From the NCBI GenBank assembly GCA_039621445.1, contig CP154957.1, positions 3,404,504 to 3,468,503 of the forward strand: a stretch of DNA of 64,000 bases, in the 5' to 3' direction. The stretch's first letter is position 1. Every line of letters begins with the position of its first letter. Below are positions 42,363-64,000 of this stretch, one piece after another. The stretch is from Euglena gracilis (Eukaryota; Euglenida; Euglenophyceae; Euglenales). The notes beneath the pieces are model-generated. The model did no database searches. It saw only the letters and a list, made by a program, of their open reading frames with translations, and was not told the DNA's origin. A program made the translations under genes and the position numbers.

Positions 42363-42522
42363 GTTTTTTTGCGTTAATGATGGAATAGGGTTAGGTGCAC
42401 AATTTTTTTTTAGGGTTAGGGTTAGGCCTAACTTATAGACGGGTGTTAGGTGTACAAGTTAGGCCTAACCCTAACCCTAAGTTGCGCACCTAACCCTATT
42501 CCATCATTGACGCAAAAAAAAT
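42363..42522. mobile_element. foldback element with TTAGGG-like interior
   Basis: Left arm gcgttaatgatggaataggg then ttaggtgcacaa; right arm is its near-perfect inverse (ttgcgcacctaaccctatt, ccatcattgacgc). Arms are about 38 bp. The interior has agggttagggttaggcctaa and its inverse. A diverged relative lies at 29228-29355. Confidence 0.75.
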
Positions 42523-45066
42523 TTACTGCCCCCTGGAAGGGTGGATGGAGCAGGGCGGGAACAAAAAGGCATGTTTTTTGCGTGTTTTTTTGTGTTTTTC
42601 GATTTTGGCATATTTTTTATGATTTTTGCGGGTTTTTTGCGCTTTTTTGTGTTGTGTTTTTTTTTCCGTCGCGTTTTTCGAGGTCCGTGTGTGTTCCCCC
42701 CCACCCTGGACAGAGCCCGGTCGGAGACCGCCTCGCTTCCTCTTGCCTTGCCGGCTCTGACCCCTGCTCCGCCCCTCCCTCCTCCCCTCCCACCATCCTT
42801 CGATGGGTCACACCTGCTGCTCCAGCGGTTTGCTGCCGAAATTCCTCCCTCTTCCCTACCGACCACGGACCCTCGTCCAACTTTCTCTATCTCGCACACT
42901 TGCGGCCAACGCCAGGCACTGGGCTTGCACAGTTGCACTGCATCGGCCCAATTTCTGTGCGCCACACTGGGCCTTAAGTGTGGGGAAAGGTATCGGACTT
43001 TTCCATGCAAATCTCTCCCCTTGCCTCTTCTTTTGAGGTGCAGTGTGTTTTGCTTTTTTTGTGTCGGAGTGAAATCAAAATTATGGGCAGACATCGGGAA
43101 GTCATTTTTTTTATTTTTTTGCTAATAATATTTAATAATATTTGATATTTGATATTTAATTTATTTAATATTTGATAATAATATTTTTATTTCTTTGCTC
43201 CCATCATTCAGGGAGTATCTGCACAGTGCAGGGCATTACCTAAGCCGAAGTGGATCGCATCGGGACGGGGTCCAGTCAGCCAGTAGCCTTTTTCCAGCTT
43301 CGGACTCCCCCCAGGGATATACCGGAACCCCCAAACCATATGTGGGGGACCACCCTTCCCAGCGGCGCCGATGTTTGGAGCAGATTTCTCCTTCCCGACC
43401 TAGGTCAAATCTGTACTACTTTCTTTCTTTCAGTCTTTTGTCGAAAAGCTTTCGCATATTTGGTAATTTTTGAGAGCATTTTTGCAGTTTCAATCTTTGA
43501 ACTCGGGCCAGTTGAAGTTCCAGCTGAAGGAATGGAGGGTGGAGCCTGTTTTCCATCCAGCCCAAATTTCCCAGCCTCTGAGCTGGACCCCCCCCCCCCG
43601 TGGGGTCGCCAATTGAAACCTTGTTCCAGTGCTGGCCACTCGCATGGCTTTTCCGCTGTCTGTTTCCACAACGCGCCTTTCGAAACTGGAAAGAGGCGGC
43701 GTATTGCCTGAGACTTGCCCATTTGCTTTGACCTTTACCCCCGCCATGACTGTTCATTGTGAATTATTTCAGCAGAGAGCCAAAATGGATGCATCCTCCA
43801 GCTGCAGAGGTGCTCGCCCCCTTAGGAATCCCCCCCAGGCGCTCGTCCCCCTGGGGCTCTTGGCCTCCCGTCCTCCTCATTTGGTCCCTCTAAAGTTGGG
43901 TTTCGGCCCAAAGTGGCCAAACAGGTGCAAGAGTGGAAAAAAGCAAACAGAAGTGGCCTAAATAGCCACAAATGTGCAGAAGCACCCAAAGCCAGTATGC
44001 TCAGGGTAATCAGTTGACTCATCAACTCCTATCCAAATCTGTCGATGAAAATGGAAATTGTTCAAAACGGAGGGAAAAATGCAAAAATAACATTTTAGTC
44101 CTTAAAAATTTCTTGGTTGCCCCAAAATTGTGTTGCCAGAAACCTCTCAGGGAACCCATAAAGCCATTGACCCTTGCAGATGGAGCCTGGACGGAAGATA
44201 ACTGACCAATCTTCGAGGGAAAAAAAATCAGAAAATCCACACACCTGAGGGTTCCGAATTGGAAGGCATTTTCTGTTCGGATTCCCCTAGCAGGCACCCC
44301 CCCCCCCCCGGGTGGTCCAGCCCGGGGCCCGGGGGGCCCCAAAATTTTTCATTCAAAACGGCCTTTTCCGGGTAGGAGGCGGGTTCCTGCTAGGGGCAGG
44401 CACCCCCCAAAACCCTACCCCGCCCGGGGGGGTCGGATTGGGTGCTATGGGGTGCCTGCCCCTTGCACCCCCCCCGTGGGGTGGGCACTCGACTAAGCAC
44501 AAGCCTGGTTCGGAAACAGTAAAGCATGTGCACATCATCGAACAAAAATAGTGAAAAACAAGCAAGAGCACGTGCAAAAAAGGCACAAAATTTTTTTTCT
44601 GAACCCTCCACTGAATTTCCGTGAATTTCCATGATCTCCGTGAAAATGACCTTCCGCCCATTTCCGTGGTCCTCCGTGAGTTTCCTTTTCGGGAAATGAG
44701 AGGAAAAGGTTGGCCATTTTGTGGCCACAGATTCGGTGATTTCACAGATTTGATAAGATCTGGTGGCAAAGCCAGGTGATTTGGGCCAAAAACACCTCAA
44801 GACCAAATTCACTCAAAATGCCTTTTTATTGCAATTTTGTAATCGATGGGCGCCTTTGCGGGTGTTTTTCTCTCATTCAGTTGTACCTAATTCTTGTCAC
44901 GCGGTGCCACGCGGTGGACGCGGTGCGGAAGCACCCCCTTTGCTTGCAATCTTGGCCTCCCATTTCCAAGGTTTCTGGCTTATTTGCAGCCCGGACTGCA
45001 GAGTTTCCCAACATGCAAACTTGGACACCTGAGGTTGGCCACCCAGCCTTCCTTCAATCGTGTGTC

Positions 45067-45315
<249 letters not shown>

Positions 45316-45587
45316 GGTGGGTAGGTTGGTGGGTGGGTGTTTGTGTGTGTGCGTTGAGGGATCTGGGATCTGCAGTGGAGGCCCCACGGCGCCACGCCAC
45401 CTGCCCTTCTCCAACCCGCATTTTATTTGCTCCCTTGGCTTGCCTGCTTCTGCTTCAAGGCCAGCACGGACGGCCGTCACTGTTACCCACAACCCCCCCC
45501 CCTCTGACCCCGTTTCTGGCCCTCTGCCTGACCCTCTGCCGCTTCTGCCAAGTCGAACCCTCCGCATGCTCTTTGCCACAAACGCAG

Positions 45588-45844
45588 GTGTGGCACACAG
45601 TTTTCCTGACTTATCTGTTGTTTTTTTTGCGTGGCGCGCGCACCTGCATGCTGTGTGGTGGTGGGCAGGTGGACTTGGCAGTTGGGCCGGTGCCCTCGTG
45701 TATGAGAGTGAAACACGAGCAAAGGTATTTGTTAACTGTCGGTCAGCCGCTGCCCTGCGTGGAAAACTTTTTGACGGTCGCCACCTGGACCTTACACGCC
45801 CTCCTCCAACGGAGCCTGCCCTGCCCTGCCTGAACCTGCCCTGA
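45588..45844 (+). CDS. last exon of a possible RRM-type RNA-binding protein
   Basis: The coding exon is 45669-45844; an 81-bp GT-AG intron (45588-45668) may join it to RTLRMLFATNA ending at 45587 (phase 1). It reads GALVYESETRAKVFVNCRS then AAALRGKLFDGRHLDL and a Pro-rich tail to TGA at 45842. The AAALRGKLFDGRHLDL segment matches the last helix and strand of an RRM (ALxGKxxDGRxLxV), and GALVYES could be the RNP1 strand, although spacing between them is a few residues long. Assignment is tentative. Confidence 0.45.
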
Positions 45845-46845
45845 GCCTGCCCTGCCGGCATCCTCCATCCCACCCACCCACCCCAAATTCCCCAAAATCA
45901 GCCCAAAGTTGCCAGCCACCATGGTCTCTCGTAGGTGAGAACTGCCAGAGCCAGTCATGGTCTCTGGTAGGCCAGAAGTGCCCCTTCGCGCCTCTTTCTC
46001 CAGCAATCTGCCATTGGTATTCTGGACCACCAAAAACTCCCCAAAATCAGCCCCAAAGATTGCTGGCCACCATATGGTTTTTCAGAGTGACTGATTTACC
46101 CCCATCCTCCCCGGGGGGGGGGGGGGGGGTGGGGGGCGACAAAAAAAAATACCAAAGTAGCCTGGCGTCGAAGGGACCGGGGCATTTTTTTACGTTTGCG
46201 ACCAGCTCTCCCTTGGGTCCCAGAGTGGCCAGCCCTGGGGGGGGGGGGGACTGTCTGATTTTTCAAACAACAGCGACTGACTGGTTTTGGGACCAACCAA
46301 CCCCCCTTCCCCCAGATGCACGCCAGAGGCAATGTTCCGGAGCCCAGCGAACGTTTCCCTTCCAACCAACACCCTAATTGAAGCAATCCCCTGCTCACCA
46401 GTGCAAAATCTAACTTTAAAACAACCCCTCACGTTGTCTAAAGGAACCATGCAGAAGTAATTTAAAAAAAAGCAGCGGCGAGCCTGTAACACGAGCTGCT
46501 TTGTTTTCTGATTATTGGAAGAGTTGGGGTATATTTCTGGATTTACGAGATTTGCCTTTTTTCTGTCCCCCAGGCCCCCCTCCCTTGTGCTACCCAAGTC
46601 GTCACCCCCAGTTTGCCGTGTCCCTCTCTGCTGCCCACTTTGTCACCCCATAAGATCTTTTTAGTTTTTTTTGTTATTTGAACTGGGCCAAAAATGCGTG
46701 GAAATGTTCCATGTATTTAAATGTCGAAAATAATTGTTATTAGATTATTATTATGTTCTTGCTGCTGCTGTTGCTGCTGTTGTTGTTGTTTTTTGTTTGT
46801 TGCTGTCGTTGTCATCGTTATTACCCGCCCCCCCCCCCTTGTCCA

Positions 46846-47276
46846 CCGACCACCCCTATATACCGACCACCCCCCCCGGTCGGGGGGGTTGCAGGTTGGG
46901 GGGGTGTACGACCCCCCCGGTCGGGGGTTGCAGATAACCACAAAAAAAATTTATCTCTCGTGTGTTGCTTTGGGATAGGAAGCGAGGGTTTTACACGGTG
47001 TCTGCAGAATGAGTTGTCCATTTCCATTTTGTTCCACTTCGTCATGTGTATTGTACCATGGGATACCACCTGTTCTGACCTCCATACTGAGAGGCGCCGG
47101 TGGCAACCTCCACCGTTATGAAATTGCACTTTTTTTGGCTTTTGGTTTTATTTGGCCCCTAGTGGTACGACCACCCCCCGATCGGGGGCTGCAGGTTGGG
47201 GGGGGGGGTGTACGACCACCCCCCCCCCCCGGTCGGGGGTTGCAGGAACCCGGTCGGTGGACAAGGGGGGGGGGGG
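46846..47276. repeat. paired CCGACCACCCC/GGTCGGGGGTTGCAGG palindromes
   Basis: Two multi-arm palindromic blocks 230 bp apart (46846-46935 and 47163-47276) share ggtcgggggttgcagg and gtacgaccacccccc units; the outermost arms ttgtccaccgaccac and ggtcggtggacaagg pair across the whole interval, so the blocks may be the two ends of one ~430-bp element. Confidence 0.55.
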
Positions 47277-47320
47277 GGGGGCGGGTAAAACTGCAAATAT
47301 ATAAATATGTGTCTTTATGT

Positions 47321-47324
47321 GCGT

Positions 47325-47392
<68 letters not shown>

Positions 47393-47442
47393 TGTGGGTG
47401 TGTGTTGTGTGTGTGGTGTGTGTGTGTGTGTGTGTGCGTGTA
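47321..47442. repeat. (GT)n microsatellite
   Basis: gcgtgtgcgtgt, then long gt with single-base breaks. Confidence 0.95.
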
Positions 47443-47822
47443 CCTTGCAGCCCCCAAGATCGCGAAGCGCCAGATATAACAAATACAAATGACCCTTCGG
47501 GGAGGTGTCTTGGGTGAACCCCCAGCACGGGATCACCGCGTCAGTGGTCGGTAGTGACCTGCTGCTGTGCTGTGCTGTTGACTTGTCATATGGCAACTGC
47601 ACTGGGGGAGGTATGTGGCAGGGTTTAGGAGGTAGTTTGATCTGACCTTGGTGAGTTGGGCATGGGGGTCAGATGCAAACCAACACAAACACGCGCGCAC
47701 ATACATCGCAGACATACGCACACATGCAGCAAATATGTAGCACGCACGCAGCGCACGGGCGTTCGCGCACCCATGCACGCCCGTGCACACACATGCGTAC
47801 ACATCCGTACAAACCTGTTCAG

Positions 47823-47912
47823 GTGGCGGCGCCCGGCCCAAGCGTGCTTCCTTGCACAAATGGATGGCCGGGAAGGGCTCCTGGAGCGGGTGGAGAGCAG
47901 CGTTTTTCGCAG
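47823..47912 (+). CDS. candidate exon, unknown gene
   Basis: Acceptor aacctgttcag, donor gtgtcc, 90 bp, mostly G/C-ending codons: WRRPAQACFLAQMDGREGLL then ERVESSVFR. Could be a 5' exon of the RING gene downstream or of another gene; phases do not settle it. Confidence 0.45.
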
Positions 47913-48737
47913 GTGTCCCCTCGAAACGCAAACAGCCCACCTTGTTAGAATGGTCCTGACCCCCAAGTTTGAGTTTGCTCAATCGTTCAGCGCCATCACG
48001 ATCGTATCCCCTCCGACTCCCTCCCTGCAATGTTGAGCGAGATTTTTGTGTTTTTATCCTCTATGGATTCCCCGAAGAAGTCCATTCCCAAAATGCAGTC
48101 AGCCCCCTCCCACCCCTTCCTTATCTCACTCAGGGTTAGGGGACTGAATTTTGACAGGGGTTTCACCCAAGTTATACTCTGGGGGGAAGGGGTGGAAAGA
48201 GAACGAATTATTTATTTTTTAAATAATAATAAAAAACTCAGAACGGGCACATTGGCTCAATTTGTATCATACCTGGGCGGGAGGAGTTGGATTGTTGTTT
48301 ATTTTTTGGAATGTCTTATTTATCTTGTTCTTTTCTGTTTTGTTTTGTGGGCATAGTGGGTCCGATTTTCCAAAAAAAATGACTCAGTGCGGAGTTTTAC
48401 AAAAGAAAATGAACCTTCTATGTTGTCTTCGGTTTTCTCAAATGTAGGTTTCTTTAACAAAGGCGACCTACACCTCTGGGGGGGGGGGGAGTGTCTGGCT
48501 TTTCAGGGGGAAAAAACGTAATCAGTGGTTTTTGGAAAGCTGAAAGTGACTCTCCTGCCCTCCCCACCGTGATTGCGGGATTGCATTGTAGGGTGAAGTG
48601 TGGGGTATTGTGGGGAACCTTGCTGTGGGGTTAGTGCACGCTCCACTTTGGCGGGCAGGGTAGGGCAGTGATGTGAAATAGTGGCATTTCAAGTTGGATG
48701 GAGGCTAGGGCGAAGGAGTAGGGGTTGAGGTTGGGAT

Positions 48738-48987
48738 CAGAGGTTTTTTTTAGTCTTGGACCCCGGGGGTAGGGTGGGTGGGTCCGGTCTGGCCGAGCCC
48801 CCCCCCCCCAGGGGGTCCCCCGAGGGGGGATATATTTTTTGGCGCCTTCAGCGCCAAAAATGTTTGAAAAGGGTGCTATTTTTAGCATTTTTCACGATTT
48901 TGGCCATTTTCGGGGAAAATTTAGTGGGTCCCCCAGGACCCCCGGCCCAGGGCCTCCTCCCCCCCCCCGGTCTTTAAAAAATCCCTG
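48738..48987. mobile_element. inverted-repeat element with perfect 8-bp target duplication
   Basis: Left end cagaggttttttttagtctt, right end cggtctttaaaaaatccctg (inverted repeats), core ggcgccttcagcgcc, 250 bp. Flanks are GTTGGGAT on both sides (48730-48737 and 48988-48995). This is the cleanest non-coding member of the class whose coding-region members act as introns. Confidence 0.85.
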
Positions 48988-49407
48988 GTTGGGATTTGGA
49001 CTCCGGTGAGGTGTGGGGTCTGGGGGGGTTCACATGGGACGGAATTTTTTTTGCTAAGCACCGCCCCTTAAGGACCGCCCCTTGGCCCAAGGGCAGCCAG
49101 CAGCCAGCCCAGGGTTCGAATGGGTGGAAAATTAAAGGACAACATAATTATTTATTAAAAGGACAGCAAAATTATTTATTTTGTTGTTTTTTTTGGGATG
49201 AGCGAAAGCTCAAGGATATCTTTTTCCCAAAGTCGACCCAAAACATGGCCATTCTTGAGCCTCTTTCTGATGGATTCTGCACTAAATGTACTACAACGGG
49301 ATTATTTTTTTTATTTACGTTTTGGTCCCGGGCTCGAGTCATGTCTCTCGGATTCGGCAGAAAAGTTCCGCGTGCATTGGGGGTGGAACCCCGGCTTTTG
49401 GGCTGGA

Positions 49408-49504
49408 GGGGGTGCGGCTGAATGTGCTGGCGGAGGGGCGGGTACCAAACACCGACGGCGCGACCCACCGCTGGGAAGGAGGACGCGGCCGGGGAAGCCT
49501 TCGG
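49408..49504 (+). CDS. candidate exon, unknown gene
   Basis: G/C-ending open frame VRLNVLAEGRVPNTDGATHR then WEGGRGRGSLR ends exactly where a (GT)n array begins (gtgtgt as donor). The left edge is probably after gggctggag. It may be a 5' exon of the RING gene. Confidence 0.4.
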
Positions 49505-49866
<362 letters not shown>

Positions 49867-50368
49867 CACACATGTGTACCCATCAGCTTGTAAGCATGTC
49901 AACGTCCACAACATGGAAGTCAGACATTGGGATTTACTTTTTATTTATATGTGCATTTATGTGTATTCACATCTGTGCTCATTGATCAAGAACACACAAA
50001 CATGTACACGTGCACGTGTTAATGTTTCCGTACACACATGCACACGCACGCACGCATGCGTGTGTACACAAATGCATAAGTACATGCACATTTGTCAGTG
50101 TACAAGCGCATCTCCCGGAGGAGTTATGCTGTGCCCGATTTACTCGCACGTTTGGTATGTAAATTTGATTTCACAGAATTTTACGTTCTGAATGCAGATT
50201 GCATCTTTTGTCCAGAATTTTTGTGATATCTTCTGCCATTTTTGAGCATTTTGACAGTTCGGGTTTTTTTGAATAAAATGGTCAAAAAGAAAGGTTTTTT
50301 TTTTCAATTTACGTTCAACCCTAAATAAAAAAAAAATGCAGAACTTCACTTTTCCCCCTTTTACATCG

Positions 50369-50662
50369 CAAGGATGGATATTGGATATCGCCCCATATCG
50401 GGTTTATCGATAAACTTGAATTTATTGGGTCCTGAAAAAATATCGTGAAATATCGGTTTTATTGGGGGGGGGGGGGGCTAGCGTACTTTTTTTTGTTGTT
50501 TTGGGGGGCGATTTTAAGATTCTCCAAATCACAGAAATGAGGATATCGGGGCACAAAATCATCATATCGGTTTTATCGACTGTTATCGAGGATATTGGGT
50601 GGTCAATCCATCCAAATTCATCGGCCCCCCCCCAAAAAAACCAATATCAATATCCATCCTTG
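50369..50662. mobile_element. 294-bp inverted-repeat element rich in ATATCG
   Basis: Left end caaggatggatattggatat and right end atatcaatatccatccttg are inverted repeats of ~20 bp. The interior repeats atatcggttttatcga-like phrases. No clear target duplication (ttacatcg / tccttcgt). Confidence 0.65.
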
Positions 50663-51424
50663 TCCTTCGTGTGCCCATTGGGGGAGGGGGGCAATTGTTG
50701 CGTCGTTGCAGGAGTAAAGGAGACACTGAACCCTAACCAGGCATCATTTTTAAATGGAAAATTCTCAAAAAATTCTAGGGTTTTTTATGGCGTTTTCAAA
50801 GGTCTTTTGATGTTGTTGTTTTTTTTTAGGCATTTTGAAATTTTCAAGTATTTTTAAGGCGTCTATTGTACATGGGCGGTCAAAGAGCCATCCAGGCATC
50901 GAAACCAACATCCGTCCAGGTTGAAAATCAGAAAGTTCAAAAAGCTTCTTTTTTTTAGTTTTGAGTGGATAGACAATGTTCCAGCGATCCCAGAAATCAT
51001 TTTTTCCTCGGAGTGGGCTTGTTTTTGCCGAGATTTTGCAATGTGTTTTCTGCTCGAAATTCGAAAAATTTCCAGGGCGAATTTTTTCAGGTTTTTTTTC
51101 AGGTTTTTCAACGTATTTTGTTTGGTCCAGAAAAACAAGGTTTTTTAAGTGCCATGTCACGCAACCTTCTTCTTCCAACCTGACAACCTTACGCTTTCAA
51201 AGGCTGCAATACAATCACACAGCCCCTGGCTGAACCCTCCCCCCTGGGGTTGACTGAAAGATTTCAGAGTGATGATTTTTGGCCCAAACCCTCCCCCCCC
51301 CCTGGGGTCGCAAAAAATGGAAGTGGTGGGCGGTTGCCATCAAGGGGGATTATTATTTTTGGGTTTCCGTTTGAATGTTAATGCGAGCATTGAGGTTCGT
51401 CATAAAGGAAGGCTTCTGATTAAG

Positions 51425-51805
51425 GAGGGTAGCACCCCCCCATAATTATGCGGGTGCAAAATTAGTGGACCGCCGCCTTCGTGGCGGGGGTGGGGGATGC
51501 ATAATTATTTGGACCCTGCCAAAAATATTTGGATATTAAATATAAATGGGATTTGCAACCCCAAAACCCCCCAGACACCCCAAATTCCAGGAAAACATGT
51601 GTTTTTGAGCCAATTGCCATTGTTTGCATCCAGCAAAAATCTGCCAAAACAATTTTTTTGTTTTTGTCGGTATTTTGTTGCGAATTTCAGTTCATTTCGG
51701 GGATTGATGGGGTGCATAATTTTTTGGACAGTCGCTCTGTCGGCCGAGGGGTGCATGATTATTAGGGCCCGCATTAGCGGGGGTGCCCTGATAATTATTG
51801 GGGGT
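51425..51805. repeat. TAATTAT hairpin repeats
   Basis: ccccataattatgcgggtgc, ggggatgcataattatttgg, ggggtgcataattttttgg, gggtgcatgattattagg and ctgataattattgggggt occur in mixed orientation within 380 bp, with ccgccttcgtggcgg and cccgcattagcggg hairpins. Confidence 0.6.
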
Positions 51806-53067
51806 GTTCTGGTGGGTGGGCGAGCGGGTTTAAGCTTCAGGGGACCCACTCCCCAGGGGTTCCAGCCAGCCAGCAGCCTTTTTTTCCAGCCCTGAACCCC
51901 CCACCCGCATCAACAAATTTTCATTTTTGTCCTGCCTGAATGGCGGTTTACTGTTTTTTTTTCTGTTTTTTTTTCTGCCTCAAAGGGGACAAATGGCCGA
52001 AAAAAAAAATGGGGACAGCGGATGGAAAATGGGCTCGCCACCCATTTCGATCCATAGTTGTGCCCAGTCCAGCCTTGGGGGGGCATCGGGGGGGGGGGGG
52101 GGCAGCAGAAGTAGCCCAGAAAAATTTCCGATCGATCCAAAATATCCAAAATGACACAAAATGATGCAAAAGGAACCCAAATTTGTGAAAAATAAGATTA
52201 TGCTGAATTATGAAGGAAAAAAACGGGGATTGAAATGAATTGTACTGGATACCCTCTCAGGCTTTACGAGCACGTCCTTGCCTTCCTTCCCAGGGCGACA
52301 AAATAGACGGCACAACCACCCCGGGCTGTTTGGGAAGAAATTGTGGGGGCTGACCTCCCCACCTGGAGGTTGGGGCTGGTCGCCCCCCCCACCCCGACCA
52401 CCGCAGCACGCGCAAAGAAAAATTCCTTCGGCGCCGAAGGAAAATTTTCACCAAAATCTGTTCCCCGGAAATACAGGAAGGCCTGGTGGGGAGTCAGACC
52501 ACACCCACCCGGATGGCCCCTGCCCAATGCCCATTTGAGTTTGGGTTTGGGGATTCTTGTACAGCCCCCCCCCCCTTCGGTACCATAAGACTACCCACCC
52601 TGAAAGTCCCCTGGCCATATATATGACATCCTCCAGGTTGCCGCTTGGGGACCCTCGAGGGAAAATCCAACTCAGAGGACTGAAAAATTTGGGCTTTAAA
52701 AAGGCTATTCTGTTTTCTGGCTTTTTTTGGGTCCAGACGTTCAGGCCAGAATTACGCATTCTCGACCTTGCTTGGATACCAACGACATTTATTCAAAGTC
52801 CCTCCTGCCGTGTTGCACATTTTCACACTGCATTTTTGCACAGCTCTACACTGCATTTTTTGCACTTTTCTACACTGCATTTTTTTGCATATTTTCCTGC
52901 ATGGTCCTGCACAATTTCGAAAACAAAACGCCACATAAATAATTTCAAGAACCACCTGCCGCACAACGCCCCCCTGTGTTGTGTTGCTACCCTCCCCCCC
53001 CCAGTCAACTGATGGCAAGTGGGTTTCACGCGCATCAACACAGCCCCCCCCCCCCCGACCCTAACAG

Positions 53068-63803
<10,736 letters not shown>

Positions 63804-64000
63804 AGAAAGTCATATCGATAGTTTAATTTGGTGTGACCCATCCCCCTCCCTTGGTGGGGGGGTTTCGAAAGTGTGGGTGGGTTGTCTACGACCCCCCGGC
63901 GGAGATGAGCGATGCACCATGCTTAATCCAGCATGGTTTCCTTTCGTTTCAAGGAACTTTGGTTGATGTTGGTCGACCCTCCCAGGGGTGGGGGTGTGTT
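63804..64000. other. 3' flank of the RING gene
   Basis: G/C-run palindrome (tccccctcccttggtgggg) and unremarkable DNA; no further gene visible before the window ends. Confidence 0.5.

Larger units (their letters stand above)
45845..47822. other. repeat-rich spacer
   Basis: ccacca/tggtctctggtagg short direct repeats at 45915-45975, GTGACTGACTGG-type repeats (46070-46300), palindromes with gaccacccc...ggtcgggg arms (46846-46935, 47163-47276), CTG/GTT repeats (46757-46805) and a GT array. No gene seen. Confidence 0.5.
49867..53067. other. repeat-rich intron or spacer
   Basis: TA/CA-rich DNA, the ATATCG element at 50369-50662, a GTGACTGA-type piece at 51250, the TAATTATT repeats at 51425-51805, G/C-run repeats at 52080 and 52280-52500 with a cttcggcgccgaagg core. 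The frame after cttcccag at 52304 (GDKIDGTTTPG) is too short to call. Confidence 0.5.

Noticed and set aside
42412-42480. A true telomere end
   Set aside because: The TTAGGG-like runs are few, imperfect, inverted on each other and embedded in a foldback element with unique DNA on both sides.
42680-42990. C/T-rich stretch open in three frames
   Set aside because: Openness follows from composition; no frame shows consistent third-position bias and no phase-compatible partner was found.

Overview
The window looks like nuclear DNA of a eukaryotic microbe. Coding sequence comes as short, GC-rich exons (about 40-230 bp, strong G/C in third codon position) scattered through long introns full of microsatellites, G/C homopolymer runs and hairpin-forming repeats. 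There is no operon-like packing, no ribosome-binding-site pattern, no rRNA and no CRISPR. Two intron classes coexist. Ordinary GT-AG introns have C-rich tracts before the AG. A second class has no GT/AG ends: the intron starts three bases before a CAG and ends five bases after a CTG. I know that arrangement (CAG at +4 to +6, CTG at -8 to -6) from the 'nonconventional' introns of euglenids, so my best guess is a euglenid, or at least a euglenozoan. This rests on splice-site logic, not on a marker gene.

Layout, all + strand. (1) 1-15736: mostly repeats, with a probable last exon at 7586-7684, an isolated exon near 9927-10009 and a small unrecognised gene end at 14468-15736. (2) 18835-21626: a probably complete small gene of three exons (about 87 codons), product unknown. 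(3) 22005-28144: six phase-consistent exons of an unrecognised protein ending in a membrane anchor. (4) 28301-42250: a multi-exon gene whose last three exons encode a FYVE-type zinc finger. (5) 45588-45844: the last exon of a protein resembling the C-terminal half of an RRM. (6) about 53068-63803: an ER-membrane RING ubiquitin ligase of the RNFT1/RNFT2 (TMEM118) type, with ten exons joined in frame; its start is not seen, and exons near 47823 and 49408 may belong to it or to another gene.

The most interesting feature is the nonconventional introns. The one at 30325-30434 is a 102-bp inverted-repeat element (ends CAG...CTG) flanked by a perfect 8-bp direct repeat TTCCTGGC, inserted into an open reading frame. 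Cutting after the fifth base of each repeat copy restores the reading frame and predicts exactly the +4/-8 offsets of the class. Older introns of the class (24685-25144, 39081-41065, 41145-42167, probably 19925-21533 and 14524-15589) fit the same rule, and non-coding copies with the same ends and 7-8 bp duplications sit at 1202-3174, 39148-39421 and 48738-48987. This is strong sequence evidence for introns made by DNA-transposon-like introner elements.

The remaining DNA holds many repeat families, several sharing a central GGCGCC-type hairpin, a ~200-bp tandem array (17400-18180), foldback elements with TTAGGG-like arms and about 25 microsatellites. Functional assignments are by eye; exon ends given as approximate are uncertain.
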